Positions 34,945-45,572 of a stretch of DNA of 64,000 nucleotides are shown one piece after another. The notes under the pieces are model-generated. The model ran no database searches, had not been told where the DNA came from, and worked only from the letters and a program-made list of their open reading frames with translations. The stretch comes from Taklimakanibacter albus (GTDB taxonomy: Bacteria; Pseudomonadota; Alphaproteobacteria; Rhizobiales; Aestuariivirgaceae). Within the stretch, counting starts at the first letter, position 1, and every line of letters begins with the position of its first letter. The DNA lies in the NCBI RefSeq assembly GCF_016595235.1, contig NZ_JAENHL010000007.1, positions 2,265,594 through 2,329,593 on the forward strand, written 5' to 3'. Position numbers and translations under genes: made by a program.

Positions 34945-36444
34945 TCAGCGCATCGTCGGAATGGAGAATTGCGCGCCTTCCTTGATGCCGGATGGCCAGC
35001 GCGACGTCACCGTCTTAGTGCGCGTATAGAAGCGCACCGCATCGGGGCCGTGCTGGTTGAGATCGCCGAAGGCCGAGCGCTTCCAGCCGCCGAAGGTGTG
35101 ATAGGCGAGCGGCACCGGGATCGGCACGTTTATACCGATCATGCCGACCTGAACGCGCGAGGCGAAATCGCGCGCCGCATCGCCGTCGCGCGTGAAGATG
35201 GCGACGCCATTGCCATATTCATGGTCATTGGCGAGGGTCAGGCCCTCTTCATAGGTCTTGGCACGCACCACCGACAGCACCGGTCCGAAGATCTCTTCCT
35301 TGTAGATGCGCATATCCTTGGTGACATTGTCGAACAGCGAGCCGCCGAGGAAGAAGCCGTTTTCGTAGCCCTGCATCTTGAAGCCACGGCCGTCGACCTT
35401 GAGCTTGGCGCCTTCCTTGACGCCGAGATCGATATAGGACTTCACCTTGTCGAGATGCGCCTTGGTCACGAGCGGACCGTAATCGGCCTCGCGGTCGGTC
35501 GAGAGGCCGACTTTGAGCTTCTCGACGCGCGGGATGAGCTTGGCGACCAGCGCGTCGGCGGTGGCTTCACCCACCGGCACGGCGACCGAGATCGCCATGC
35601 AGCGCTCGCCCGCCGAGCCATAGCCGGCGCCGATCAGCGCATCGACTGCTTTGTCCATATCGGCATCGGGCATCACGATCATGTGGTTCTTGGCGCCGCC
35701 GAAGCACTGCACGCGTTTGCCGTGCGAAGTGCCGCGTGAATAGACATATTCGGCGATCGGCGTCGAACCGACAAAGCCGACAGCGCCGACATCGGGATCA
35801 TCGAGCACCGCATCGACGGCTTCCTTGTCGCCATTGACGACATTGAGAATGCCGGGCGGCAGACCCGCTTCGAGGAAGAGCTCGGCGAGGCGCATCGGGC
35901 AGGATGGATCGCGCTCAGACGGTTTCAAGATGAAAGCATTGCCGCAGGCGATGGCGGGCGCGGCCTTCCACAACGGGATCATCGCCGGGAAATTGAACGG
36001 CGTGATGCCGGCGGCGATGCCGATCGGCTGGCGCATCGAATACATGTCGATGCCGGGGCCGGCGCCGTCGGTGAAGTCGCCTTTGAGGAGATGCGGAATG
36101 CCGGTGCAGAATTCCGCGACTTCGAGGCCGCGCTGCAGATCGCCCAAGGCATCGGGAATGGTCTTGCCGTGCTCCATCGAGATCAAGAGCGCCAGCTCCT
36201 CGCGATGCGCATTGGCGAGCTCGAGGAATTTCATCATCACGCGGGCGCGCACTTGCGGGTTCTTCGCCGCCCATTCGGGCTGCGCCGCCTTGGCATTGGC
36301 GACCGCCGCGCGCACTTCCGCCTGGGACGCGAGCGCCACCTTGGCCTGAAGCTCACCGGTATTGGGGTTGAAGATGTCGCCGAAGCGGCCTGATTTGCCC
36401 TCGACGCGTTTGCCGCCGATGAAATGTCCGATGGTCTTGGTCAT
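34945..36444 (-). CDS. mmsA: Methylmalonate-semialdehyde dehydrogenase (CoA-acylating)
   Basis: A 499-residue member of the CoA-dependent aldehyde dehydrogenase branch. The catalytic Cys is in GSAGERCMAIS (near residue 284). The usual general-base Glu motif is replaced by FGGAKNH, as is normal for MmsA/IolA. The N-terminal motif GITPFNFPAMIPLW is also characteristic. It converts methylmalonate or malonate semialdehyde to propionyl-CoA or acetyl-CoA in valine or inositol breakdown. GGAGG precedes the ATG. Two GCANTGC motifs lie upstream. Confidence 0.93.
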   Translation of the reverse strand: MTKTIGHFIGGKRVEGKSGRFGDIFNPNTGELQAKVALASQAEVRAAVANAKAAQPEWAAKNPQVRARVMMKFLELANAHREELALLISMEHGKTIPDALGDLQRGLEVAEFCTGIPHLLKGDFTDGAGPGIDMYSMRQPIGIAAGITPFNFPAMIPLWKAAPAIACGNAFILKPSERDPSCPMRLAELFLEAGLPPGILNVVNGDKEAVDAVLDDPDVGAVGFVGSTPIAEYVYSRGTSHGKRVQCFGGAKNHMIVMPDADMDKAVDALIGAGYGSAGERCMAISVAVPVGEATADALVAKLIPRVEKLKVGLSTDREADYGPLVTKAHLDKVKSYIDLGVKEGAKLKVDGRGFKMQGYENGFFLGGSLFDNVTKDMRIYKEEIFGPVLSVVRAKTYEEGLTLANDHEYGNGVAIFTRDGDAARDFASRVQVGMIGINVPIPVPLAYHTFGGWKRSAFGDLNQHGPDAVRFYTRTKTVTSRWPSGIKEGAQFSIPTMR

Positions 36445-36557
36445 GAAATCCTCCGCATGGCGCTATCGGCGCCCTGATGGCTATAGACGCCTTGTCGGTC
36501 AGCAACATGCGCCAAAAAGCCGTTCGGATCAGCCCTGCGCTGCCGGAATTTCCATCA

Positions 36558-36600
36558 TGCACTGCACAAAAAATCTCCTTGATTTTGATGCAATGCAGCA
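36558..36600. promoter_or_regulatory. Pair of inverted TGC/GCA motifs upstream of mmsA
   Basis: TGCACTGCACAA at 36558-36569 and TGCAATGCAGCA at 36589-36600. Both fit the degenerate pattern TGCRNYGCASMA, which I recall for the regulator PhaR of Bradyrhizobium (not checked). They lie 114-156 bases before the mmsA start. Confidence 0.45.
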
Positions 36601-36668
36601 TAACTTCTGTCACGTTAGGGATGGACAGTCCAGGTCGGAATCACAGTGTGAGACCGGACTTATCTATT

Positions 36669-37208
36669 ATGAACAAGACTTTGCGTAAGTTATGGCTGGG
36701 CGATCTGGGGGCGTTGCGCGCCCATCTGAAGCGCCTTGACCCAGAGGCAAGGCGGTTGCGCTTCGGCGGCGTCACCACCGATGATTTCATCGACGCCTAT
36801 GTCGATACCGCCTTTAGGCTGGACGCCACCATCTTCGGCGTCTTCATCGACGGCGAGATCCGCGCATCGGCCGAGTTGCGCGGCATATTCGGCGGGATGG
36901 CGCCCGATGCCGAGGCCGCTTTCGCCGTCGAGGGCGACTGGCAAGACCAGGGCCTCGGCAGCGAGCTGATGGACCGCATCCTCACCACCGCGCAGAATCG
37001 CGGCGTGACGCGCCTCCATATGATCTGCCTCACCGAGAACGCCCGCATGCGCCATATCGCCGGCAAGTTCGGCGCGCGCCTCTCTTTCGCCCAAGGTGAA
37101 GTGGCGGGCGAGGTCACGCCGGCCGGCCCCACGCCCATGTCGCTCCTCGACGAATTCGTGCATGACGCGCAAGGCTTCGTCACCGCGGTGTTCGACTGGC
37201 GGCGCTGA
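36669..37208 (+). CDS. GNAT family N-acetyltransferase
   Basis: A 179-residue acetyltransferase. The motif A region is AAFAVEGDWQDQGLGSELMD (Gln/Gly-x-Gly-Leu-Gly type), followed by LHMICLTENARMRHIAGKFG. The N-terminus LRAHLKRLDPEARRLRFGG is common in alphaproteobacterial GNATs near stress genes. The ATG at 36669 was chosen because longer starts add atypical residues, although its ribosome-binding site is weak. Divergent from mmsA. Substrate unknown. Confidence 0.78.
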   Translation: MNKTLRKLWLGDLGALRAHLKRLDPEARRLRFGGVTTDDFIDAYVDTAFRLDATIFGVFIDGEIRASAELRGIFGGMAPDAEAAFAVEGDWQDQGLGSELMDRILTTAQNRGVTRLHMICLTENARMRHIAGKFGARLSFAQGEVAGEVTPAGPTPMSLLDEFVHDAQGFVTAVFDWRR

Positions 37209-37304
37209 TGGACCCGCATCATTATTGGCACGTCGTCCGCTCGGGCCTGCCCGAGCAGGAGCGCACACGTCCGCGCTGGATCGGCCGAAACCAGGCTCCG
37301 GACT

Positions 37305-37748
37305 TTATCTTGTCGGATCGGGAATACCGATACCCGGCACCCACACATAACCTTCATGGTCGAGGATGACGCATTCGCGAAGCCCATGCGGCTTGTCGAT
37401 CGATCCCGCCAGCACGGTGAAGCCCTGCGCGCGCGCCCGGGCTTCCGCCTCGTCCGGTGAAAGACCATAGATCCTGAGCTCGACGCCGGCGCCGCGGCCT
37501 TCCAGGCCTTCGACGAGGCCCCGCACCACATTGCCGCGATAGGTATTGTCGTGATGCAGCATCCACACGCTGTCGCCGAAGCGGATGGCGGCAAAATCGG
37601 CATCGGCATGAAGAATGGTGGCGCCCAGCACCTCTCTGGCGAAACGCACGCCTTCGCCGACATCGCGCATCAGGAGATTGACGCCGAGGCCCGGCCGGAA
37701 AGACCGGCCCAGCTCGGGCGCCGGCATGAAGGCTTCAGTCTCGGCCAT
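37305..37748 (-). CDS. VOC-family (glyoxalase/bleomycin-resistance-like) protein
   Basis: A 147-residue vicinal-oxygen-chelate fold protein. Recognisable elements are VNLLMRDVGEGVRFAREVLG, the strand FAAIRFGDSVWMLHHD, and LRECVILDHEGYVWVPG, with likely metal-binding His and Glu positions. It is the second gene after the small hypothetical at 37752-38165, separated by 3 bases. No substrate can be inferred. Confidence 0.72.
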   Translation of the reverse strand: MAETEAFMPAPELGRSFRPGLGVNLLMRDVGEGVRFAREVLGATILHADADFAAIRFGDSVWMLHHDNTYRGNVVRGLVEGLEGRGAGVELRIYGLSPDEAEARARAQGFTVLAGSIDKPHGLRECVILDHEGYVWVPGIGIPDPTR

Positions 37749-37751
37749 GGC

Positions 37752-38165
37752 TCACGCGCGTTTGAGGATGAGCTCCTGCCGGCGCTCCTCGTCCCACAAT
37801 AAAGTGCAGGGTCCGATATCGTCGGGACTCTTGACCCCGGCGCGCCGCATGGCGAGCAGGAACAGCACCGCCGCATCGCTCACCACATCGGTGAGATCGG
37901 CCGAGCTGATATTGTCGTCGAGCACATTGGCGAGCCTGGAGCCCGCGAGCCGGCTCATGTCGGCAAGGGCCGTGGCCGGCAGATGCACCGCCGTTTCCCA
38001 GCTTTCGGCGAGATCACCCTTGGCGATCTCGGCGAGCAACCGGTCGTCGATCATCAAAGGCAGGTTGCCCCGCGCCCGGATGGCCTGCACCTCATGGTCG
38101 GGACTGTCCTTGGCCGGACAGGTCAAGGTGAAAGCCGGGGCGTCAGGCACTGCGGTCGTGGGCAT
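37752..38165 (-). CDS. Conserved hypothetical protein
   Basis: A 137-residue soluble protein with no recognised motif. It contains helical segments (RLLAEIAKGDLAESWETAVHL and LTDVVSDAAVLFLLAMRRAG) and ends in LLWDEERRQELILKRA. The next gene, a VOC protein, follows after 3 bases, so the two are likely co-expressed. Codon use resembles its neighbours. No function is proposed. Confidence 0.6.
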   Translation of the reverse strand: MPTTAVPDAPAFTLTCPAKDSPDHEVQAIRARGNLPLMIDDRLLAEIAKGDLAESWETAVHLPATALADMSRLAGSRLANVLDDNISSADLTDVVSDAAVLFLLAMRRAGVKSPDDIGPCTLLWDEERRQELILKRA

Positions 38166-38236
38166 GGCACGGCACTTTCCTGGATGTCGTATCCAGTCTG
38201 CGCCCCTGTCCTTGCCAAGCCGTTAACCATGCCCGG

Positions 38237-39274
<1,038 letters not shown>

Positions 39275-39301
39275 GGAAGGTGTTTTAGCCCAGGATCCAA
39301 G

Positions 39302-39799
39302 CTACGGCGACACCAGATCGTCGAGCACCACGCCGCGATAGGGCTTCACCGCCTTCAGTACGATATAGGAGCTTAAGTTTCCCACTTTGGGACCAAGCCT
39401 CAGGAGCTCGTCCGACAGCATCTGATAGGAGCCGATATCGGGGCAGATGAAACGCACCAGATAATCGATGGTCCCCGAGACCTTGGTGCATTCGACGACA
39501 TATCGCATGTCGGCGACCATCTTTTCGAAATCGTTGAAATCCTCGAGGCCGTGGCTGTTCAGGGTGACGGCGGCGACGACGTCGACATGCCGGCACACTT
39601 TGTTGATGTCGACCTGAGCCTGGTACATCGCGATGATGCCGGCCCGCTCCAGCCTTTTGACGCGCTGCAGGCAGGGACTGGGCGACAAGCCCACCGCATC
39701 GGCCAATTCCTGGTTGGTGATGCGGGCATCGGTCTGCAGCTTGGCCAGGATCTTGAGGTCGAGATGATCGAGCCTCACGGATGCGTCGCTGTCTTTCAT
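39302..39799 (-). CDS. Lrp/AsnC family transcriptional regulator
   Basis: A 165-residue protein with an N-terminal helix-turn-helix (LDLKILAKLQTDARITNQEL, then SPSPCLQRVKRLE) and a C-terminal RAM ligand-binding domain (VAAVTLNSHGLEDFNDFEKM, ending in KAVKPYRGVVL). The ATG at 39799 follows GGGAGGAAGACT. Longer frames run into unrelated sequence. It faces the APC permease gene across 256 bases, the classic layout for an Lrp-type activator of amino-acid uptake and breakdown. Confidence 0.9.
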   Translation of the reverse strand: MKDSDASVRLDHLDLKILAKLQTDARITNQELADAVGLSPSPCLQRVKRLERAGIIAMYQAQVDINKVCRHVDVVAAVTLNSHGLEDFNDFEKMVADMRYVVECTKVSGTIDYLVRFICPDIGSYQMLSDELLRLGPKVGNLSSYIVLKAVKPYRGVVLDDLVSP

Positions 39800-40055
39800 A
39801 GTCTTCCTCCCGCCGAGTGCCATTTGACACCGAAGCGCGGATGCTGTCGAGTGGAACAGCAGAAACCGCTTTGCGGGGGACACATGCCGATAGCTTCGCT
39901 TGTGCGTGCCCTCAACTACGGCAGCACATTTTGGCCGTTTCACGGTAAAAGCGCCGTCAAGAAAAAGCGCGCTCAAGCGCCATCGAACGCCTAAGGCCGG
40001 CCGCATCCCACCTTGCGAGACCGGTTGCCGCTATAGGGGTGTTGGGAGGAAAATT

Positions 40056-41528
40056 ATGTCAGAACAGCAAACGCTGAGTTTCCGCCTGCTGCGCAAGAAA
40101 CCGGTCGAGAAGCTCATCAGCGAAACCCAAGGGGCCGATCCTGAGCACGGCCATCTCGGCCGCTCGATCACCCTCTTTCAGCTCATCATGTTCGGCGTCG
40201 GCGCCACCATCGGAACGGGTATCTTCTTCGTCCTCTCGGAGACCGTGCCGACCGCCGGACCGTCGGTCATCATTTCCTTCCTCATGGCGGGCGTCGTCGC
40301 CGGCCTCACCGCGCTCTGTTACGCCGAAATGGCCTCGATGATCCCGGTCTCGGGCTCATCCTATTCTTATGCCTATGCGACTTTGGGCGAAATCATCGCC
40401 TATTTCGTCGGCGCCTGTCTCGTTCTCGAATACGGCATCTCGGCTTCCGCCGTCGCCATCGGCTGGAGCGGCTATCTCAACAAGCTGTTCGAGATCGTCT
40501 TCGGCTCGGGCCTCCCCGCGGCGCTTTCCGCCGCCCCCCTCATTTCCGACAATCACCGGCTCGCCGTCGGCGGCGACGGCTATATCAACCTGCCGGCCGC
40601 CATCCTGGTCTTCCTCTGCTGCCTGATGCTCATCCGCGGTACCAAGGAATCGGCCAAGGCCAATGCCATCATGGTGATGATCAAGATCGGCGTCCTCATC
40701 CTCTTCATCGCCATCGCCGTCACCGGTTTCTCCGCCAGCAACTTCCAGCCTTTCGCGCCCGCGGGCTTCGCCGGCATCAGCGCCGCCGCCGGCACCATCT
40801 TCTTCACCTATGTCGGCCTCGATGCAGTCTCGACCGCCGGCGAAGAAGTGGAGAATCCGAAACGCAACCTGCCGCTCGCCATCATCGCGGCGCTCATCAT
40901 CGTGACCTCGCTCTATGTATTGACCGCGGTGACGGCGCTCGGCGTCCAGCCGGCCGCCGCCTTCGAAGGCCAGGAAGCAGGCCTCGCCACCATCCTGCAG
41001 AACCTCACCGGCTCGAACTGGCCGGCGCTGATCCTCGCCATGGGCGCCGTCATCTCGGTGTTCAGCGTGACGCTGGTGGTGCTCTACGGCCAGACCCGCA
41101 TCCTCTTCGCCATGTCGCGTGACGGGCTCATCCCCGAGCTGTTTCACCGCGTCAATCCGCGCACTTTGTCGCCGGTCGCCAACACCATCGCGGTGGCTTT
41201 GTTCGTCGGCGCCATCGCCGCCTTCATCCCCAATGACATCCTGTGGGACCTGACGAGCCTCGGCACGCTCACCGCCTTCATCGTCGTCTCGGCCGGCGTG
41301 ATGATCCTGCGCCGCACCAAGCCCGATCTGCCACGCGGCTTCAAAGTGCCGCTCTATCCGGTGCTGCCCATCCTCAGCATCCTGTCCTCGCTCTATCTGA
41401 TCTCCAACCTCAAGGTGCAGGTCTACGAGCTGTTCGGTATCTGGCTGTTCCTCGCGGCGGTCTTCTATTTCCTCTACAGCGTGAAGAAGTCCCGGCTCGA
41501 GCCCAAAGCTCGCATCACCAAGTCGTAA
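40056..41528 (+). CDS. APC-superfamily amino-acid permease
   Basis: A 490-residue protein with about 12 membrane segments. The N-terminal motif FGVGATIGTGIFFVLSETVP and SGSSYSYAYATLGEIIAYFV match the cationic-amino-acid-transporter-like branch of the APC superfamily. GTKESAKANAIMVMIKIGVL and the cytoplasmic GQTRILFAMSRDGLIPELF are further hallmarks. GGGAGGAAAATT precedes the ATG. As first gene of the cluster it is likely to import the amino acid metabolised downstream; a basic amino acid is a fair guess. Confidence 0.9.
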   Translation: MSEQQTLSFRLLRKKPVEKLISETQGADPEHGHLGRSITLFQLIMFGVGATIGTGIFFVLSETVPTAGPSVIISFLMAGVVAGLTALCYAEMASMIPVSGSSYSYAYATLGEIIAYFVGACLVLEYGISASAVAIGWSGYLNKLFEIVFGSGLPAALSAAPLISDNHRLAVGGDGYINLPAAILVFLCCLMLIRGTKESAKANAIMVMIKIGVLILFIAIAVTGFSASNFQPFAPAGFAGISAAAGTIFFTYVGLDAVSTAGEEVENPKRNLPLAIIAALIIVTSLYVLTAVTALGVQPAAAFEGQEAGLATILQNLTGSNWPALILAMGAVISVFSVTLVVLYGQTRILFAMSRDGLIPELFHRVNPRTLSPVANTIAVALFVGAIAAFIPNDILWDLTSLGTLTAFIVVSAGVMILRRTKPDLPRGFKVPLYPVLPILSILSSLYLISNLKVQVYELFGIWLFLAAVFYFLYSVKKSRLEPKARITKS

Positions 41529-41543
41529 AGCGCGGAGGGTGCC

Positions 41544-42440
41544 ATGAAATACCTGGTTGCCTATTCGGCCGATCGCGGCGGACAGGAAGCGCTCTCCCTC
41601 GGCATGATGCTGTCGAAGCGCGACAAGGCGAAGCTCGTCGTCTGCCTCATATTACCCAAGACCTGGGGCTATCCCTCGATGGCCAATGTCGATGCGGAAT
41701 ATGCCGCCTTCCTCGACAAGCACGCACAGAAGACGCTCGACAAGGCGAAAGCCTATGTCGGCGATCAGCTGCCGGTGCAGTTCATCACCCGCAACAACAA
41801 CTCGGCCGAGGAAGGCCTCATCGCCACGGCCGAGGAACTTGGCGCCGACATCATCGTGCTCGGCTCCTCGCGCAGCGCCGCCTCGGGCAAATTCCTGGAA
41901 GGCAGCGTCACCCGCCACCTGCTGCATCTGTCGAAATTGCCGGTGGCGCTGGCGCCGCGCGGCTTCGAGGCGGGACCTAAGACGGTGCTCACCCGCTTGA
42001 CCTGCGCCTTCGCGGCGACGCGCAAGTCACGCGCCACCGTCGAATATTGCCTGAAATTCGCCCGCAAATATCAGGTCCCGTTGCGCCTCTCCACTTTCGT
42101 GGTGCGCGACAAGCAGATGTATCCGACGGGCGCCGGCTACCAGGTCGAGAATCTCGTCGCCAATCAATGGAAGAGCCAGGCGACCACGGCGCAGAAGGCG
42201 CTGCTCGGCGACTTGCAGAGTGACGTGCCGGTCAAGACGCAGATCGGTGACGGCGCCAACTGGAAGGAGGCACTCTCCTCCATCGGCTGGAAACCCGGCG
42301 AGATGCTGGTGATCGGCTCGGGCCGCATCGGTCCACTGGCTCAGGTCTTTCTCGGCTCCAATGGCAGCCGCATCATCCGCAACGCACCGGTGCCGATGAT
42401 CATCGTGCCGCGCACCGCCGAATTCCATGATGAGGAATGA
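41544..42440 (+). CDS. Tandem universal stress protein
   Basis: A 298-residue protein with two USP-like halves. The first ends with IVLGSSRSAASGKFLEGSVT and LPVALAPRG; the second ends with LVIGSGRIGPLAQVFLGSNG and PVPMIIVPR. The G-x2-G-x9-G-type ATP motif is therefore approximately kept in both. It starts 15 bases after the permease. USP proteins next to APC permeases may modulate transport by nucleotide binding; this is inference. Confidence 0.85.
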   Translation: MKYLVAYSADRGGQEALSLGMMLSKRDKAKLVVCLILPKTWGYPSMANVDAEYAAFLDKHAQKTLDKAKAYVGDQLPVQFITRNNNSAEEGLIATAEELGADIIVLGSSRSAASGKFLEGSVTRHLLHLSKLPVALAPRGFEAGPKTVLTRLTCAFAATRKSRATVEYCLKFARKYQVPLRLSTFVVRDKQMYPTGAGYQVENLVANQWKSQATTAQKALLGDLQSDVPVKTQIGDGANWKEALSSIGWKPGEMLVIGSGRIGPLAQVFLGSNGSRIIRNAPVPMIIVPRTAEFHDEE

Positions 42441-42501
42441 GATGGTCTTCTGTCGCGAACCTCAGTAGTGCTGCGGCGGCTGACATCCAAGGAGAACTAG
42501 T

Positions 42502-44109
42502 GTGCCCACCTGTGGTGAATTCCTCGTCAAGATTCTCGAAGCCTATGGCGTCGACACGATTTTCGGCATCCCCGGCGTCCATACCGTCGAGCTCTATCGC
42601 GGCCTGCCGCAGACACGCATCCGCCATGTGACACCGCGCCATGAGCAGGGCGCCGGCTTCATGGCCGACGGCTATGCGCGCGCCTCGGGCAAGCCCGGCG
42701 TGTGTTTCATCATCACCGGCCCCGGCATGACCAATATCGCCACCGCCATGGGCCAGGCCTATGCCGACTCGATCCCCATGCTGGTGATCTCGAGCGTCAA
42801 TGACCGCACCCATCTCGGCATGGCGCAAGGCCGCCTGCACGAGCTTCCCTCGCAGCGCAATCTCATCGCCGGCGTGTCGGCTTTCAGCCACACGGTGCTC
42901 GATCCCAAGCAGCTGCCGGAAGTGCTGGCCCGCGCTTTCGCGGTCTTCTCGGGTTCGCGCCCGCGGCCCGTCCATATCGAGCTGCCGCTCGACGTCATCA
43001 CCGCACGCATGACCGGCAAGGCCAAGGCCTGGCCGCTGCCCTCACGCCCCGCCGCCGAGCCGCAGCTGATCGCTGCCGCGGCAAAGCTGCTGAAAAGCGC
43101 CAAGACGCCGCTGATCATTGCCGGCGGCGGCGCCGCGGATGCGGCGCCTGGCATCCAGAAGCTTGCCGAGACGCTCGACGCGCCGGTCTTCACCACCATC
43201 AACGGCAAAGGCATTCTGCCGCCCGGCCACAAATTGGCGCTCGCCGGTAATCTCGGCATGGATGCGGCACAGGCCGAGCTCGAAGCGAGCGATGTCGTCC
43301 TCGCCATCGGCACCGAATTCGGCGAGACCGAAATGTATCCGGCGGCGCGCCCCGTCGAGGTCGCGGGCAAGCTCATCCGCATCGACATCGATCCCTTGCA
43401 GCTCGTCAACCAGCTGCCTGCCGATATCGCCATCACCGCCGACAGCGCCCTCGCTGTCGCGGCGCTGAATGACGCGGTCGGCTCGACCGTCCAGTCGCGT
43501 AAAGGCGCCGAGCGTGCCGCCGCCACGCGCAAGAAGATCACCAGCAAATTGTGGCCCGCCTGCAAGACGCATGGTCGCCTTCTCGAGGTGATCAGCAAGG
43601 CGCTGCCGGATGTGGTCATCGCCGGCGACCAGACCGAGCCGGTCTATGCCTCGAACCAGACCTATGAAGCGCCGAAGCCGCGCTCCTATTTCAATTCGAG
43701 CACCGGTTACGGCACGCTGGGTTATGGGCTTCCCGCCGCGATCGGCGCCAAGCTCGGCCAGCCGGATCGTCCCTCCGTTTGCCTCATCGGCGATGGCGGC
43801 CTGCAATTCTCGCTGCCCGAGCTCGCTTCCGCCGTCGAGGCGCAAGTGCCGCTCGCGGTGGTGATCTGGAACAACACCGGCTATGGCGAGATCAAGGCCT
43901 ATATGATGGAGCGCCAGATCCCCGAGATCGGCGTCGACATCTACACGCCGGATTTCGTCACCATCGCCTCAGGGCTGGGCTGCAAGGCCGTGCGTCCCGC
44001 CAATATCGCGGCGCTGCACAAGGAGCTCGTCCAGTCGGCGAAGCGCAAGGTCCCGACCGTCATTGAAATCCGCGCCGGCGACAGCCTCGCCCGCGAACTG
44101 GCCAAGTGA
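42502..44109 (+). CDS. ThDP-dependent 2-oxoacid decarboxylase, AruI-like
   Basis: A 535-residue acetolactate-synthase-fold enzyme starting with GTG after AAGGAG. The activating Glu is Glu48 in VTPRHEQGAGFMADGYARAS. The ThDP motif runs from CLIGDGGLQFSLPELASAVE to WNNTGYG. The motif FGIPGVHTVELYRGLP is reminiscent of proteins annotated as 5-guanidino-2-oxopentanoate decarboxylase (AruI). Acetolactate synthase is less likely because there is no small subunit and the next gene is an aldehyde dehydrogenase. It would convert 2-ketoarginine, or a similar 2-oxo acid, to an aldehyde. Confidence 0.8.
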   Translation: MPTCGEFLVKILEAYGVDTIFGIPGVHTVELYRGLPQTRIRHVTPRHEQGAGFMADGYARASGKPGVCFIITGPGMTNIATAMGQAYADSIPMLVISSVNDRTHLGMAQGRLHELPSQRNLIAGVSAFSHTVLDPKQLPEVLARAFAVFSGSRPRPVHIELPLDVITARMTGKAKAWPLPSRPAAEPQLIAAAAKLLKSAKTPLIIAGGGAADAAPGIQKLAETLDAPVFTTINGKGILPPGHKLALAGNLGMDAAQAELEASDVVLAIGTEFGETEMYPAARPVEVAGKLIRIDIDPLQLVNQLPADIAITADSALAVAALNDAVGSTVQSRKGAERAAATRKKITSKLWPACKTHGRLLEVISKALPDVVIAGDQTEPVYASNQTYEAPKPRSYFNSSTGYGTLGYGLPAAIGAKLGQPDRPSVCLIGDGGLQFSLPELASAVEAQVPLAVVIWNNTGYGEIKAYMMERQIPEIGVDIYTPDFVTIASGLGCKAVRPANIAALHKELVQSAKRKVPTVIEIRAGDSLARELAK

Positions 44110-45560
44110 TGCAGGACAAGCTTTATATTGACGGCGTGTGGCGTGCCCCCGTGAAAGGGGGCAAGCTGCCCGTCTTCAATCCCTATACCGAACAGGTCAT
44201 CCATCATGTCGCGGCGGGTGGCCCTGAGGATGTGGATCTCGCGGTAAAAGCGGCGGCCAGGGCCTTTCCGGCCTGGCGCCGCACCTCCGGCGCCGTGCGC
44301 GGGCAGTTCCTGCGCGCCATCGCCGAGAAGGTGCGTCAGCGCAAAGACGAGCTCGCCCGGCTGTCCTCGCTCAACAATGGCAAGCCCTACGCCGAGGCGC
44401 TCATCGACATGCAGGATGTCGCGTCCTCCTTCGACTATTATGGCGGGCTCGCCGCCGATCTCGACCGCGAGCAGGATTCCCCCGTTTCGGTGCCGGACGG
44501 CGCCTTCCGCGCCAGCCTTCGGCGTGAGCCGATCGGCGTCGCCGGTCTGATCGTGCCGTGGAATTTCCCGATGGTGACGACCTCGTGGAAAGTGGCGCCG
44601 GCGCTTGCCGCCGGCTGCACCGTGGTGCTGAAGCCGTCCGAGGTGACGCCCATCGTCGAGCTCGAGCTCGGCGTGATCGCCGATGAGATCGGATTGCCCA
44701 AAGGCGTGCTCAATCTCGTCACTGGACTGGGCCCCGATGTCGGCGCCCCGCTCACCACCCATAAGGATGTCGCCAAGATCTCCTTCACCGGCAGCAACGG
44801 TGTGGGCTCGCGCGTGATGGCGGCGGCCGCGGCCGGTCCCAAGGCGGTGAGCCTAGAGCTCGGCGGAAAGTCGCCGATCGTCGTCTTCGCCGATGCCGAT
44901 CTCGACATCGCCACCGAATGCGTGGTGAACGGCATCTTCTTCAATGCCGGCCAGATGTGCTCGGCGACCTCCAGGCTTCTGGTCGAGGAATCGATCGCGC
45001 CGAAGCTGATGGCGCGGGTCATTGCGGCAGCCAAGGCCTTGCAGCCGGGCGATCCGCTCGATCCCAAGACGACTCTGGGTCCCCTCACCACCAGAGCCCA
45101 ATATGACAAGGTCCTGTCCTACATCGCCAAGGGCAAGGCCGAAAAACTCGATCTGATCCTGGGCGGCGACAGGCCGGAAGGGCTCGACACCGGCTGGTTC
45201 ATCGCTCCGACGATATTCGGCGATGTCCCGGTTTCGAGCCCTCTCTGGCGTGAAGAGATTTTCGGGCCCGTTCTGTGCGTGAAGACCTTCACCAGCGAGG
45301 ATCAGGCGGTGGCGCTCGCCAATGACAGTGATTTTGGCTTGGTGGCGACAGTGATCAGCAAGGATACGGTGAAAGCCGAGCGCGTCGCCGACGCGATCGA
45401 CACCGGCCTCGTCTGGATCAACAGCCCGCAGGTCATTTTCGTCGAGACCTCCTGGGGCGGCTTCAAGGCGAGCGGCATCGGCCGCGAGCTCGGGCCCTGG
45501 GGCCTCGATGCCTATCTCGAAGTCAAGCACAAAGCGCGTCGGATAAGTTCGGCGGCCTAA
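44109..45560 (+). CDS. Aldehyde dehydrogenase, NAD(P)-dependent
   Basis: A 483-residue aldehyde dehydrogenase. The general-base Glu (near residue 250) is in SLELGGKSPIVVFADADLDI and the nucleophile Cys (near 284) in [33 protein letters not shown] is the NAD-binding region. Its ATG overlaps the decarboxylase stop by one base (TGATG); a GTG three bases earlier is possible. Direct coupling to the decarboxylase suggests that it oxidises the decarboxylase's aldehyde product, for example 4-guanidinobutyraldehyde to 4-guanidinobutyrate (KauB-like). Confidence 0.88.
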   Translation: MQDKLYIDGVWRAPVKGGKLPVFNPYTEQVIHHVAAGGPEDVDLAVKAAARAFPAWRRTSGAVRGQFLRAIAEKVRQRKDELARLSSLNNGKPYAEALIDMQDVASSFDYYGGLAADLDREQDSPVSVPDGAFRASLRREPIGVAGLIVPWNFPMVTTSWKVAPALAAGCTVVLKPSEVTPIVELELGVIADEIGLPKGVLNLVTGLGPDVGAPLTTHKDVAKISFTGSNGVGSRVMAAAAAGPKAVSLELGGKSPIVVFADADLDIATECVVNGIFFNAGQMCSATSRLLVEESIAPKLMARVIAAAKALQPGDPLDPKTTLGPLTTRAQYDKVLSYIAKGKAEKLDLILGGDRPEGLDTGWFIAPTIFGDVPVSSPLWREEIFGPVLCVKTFTSEDQAVALANDSDFGLVATVISKDTVKAERVADAIDTGLVWINSPQVIFVETSWGGFKASGIGRELGPWGLDAYLEVKHKARRISSAA

Positions 45561-45572
45561 AAGGGGAAAGCG

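Noticed and set aside
37208-37369. 53-codon frame starting in the GNAT stop (ATGA overlap)
   Set aside because: No recognisable motif, and its last 65 bases overlap the VOC gene on the other strand. Possible but not supported.
42502-44109. Acetolactate synthase large subunit (ilvB)
   Set aside because: No ilvH-like small subunit follows. The aldehyde dehydrogenase coupling and the GVHTVELYRG motif favour a 2-oxoacid decarboxylase.
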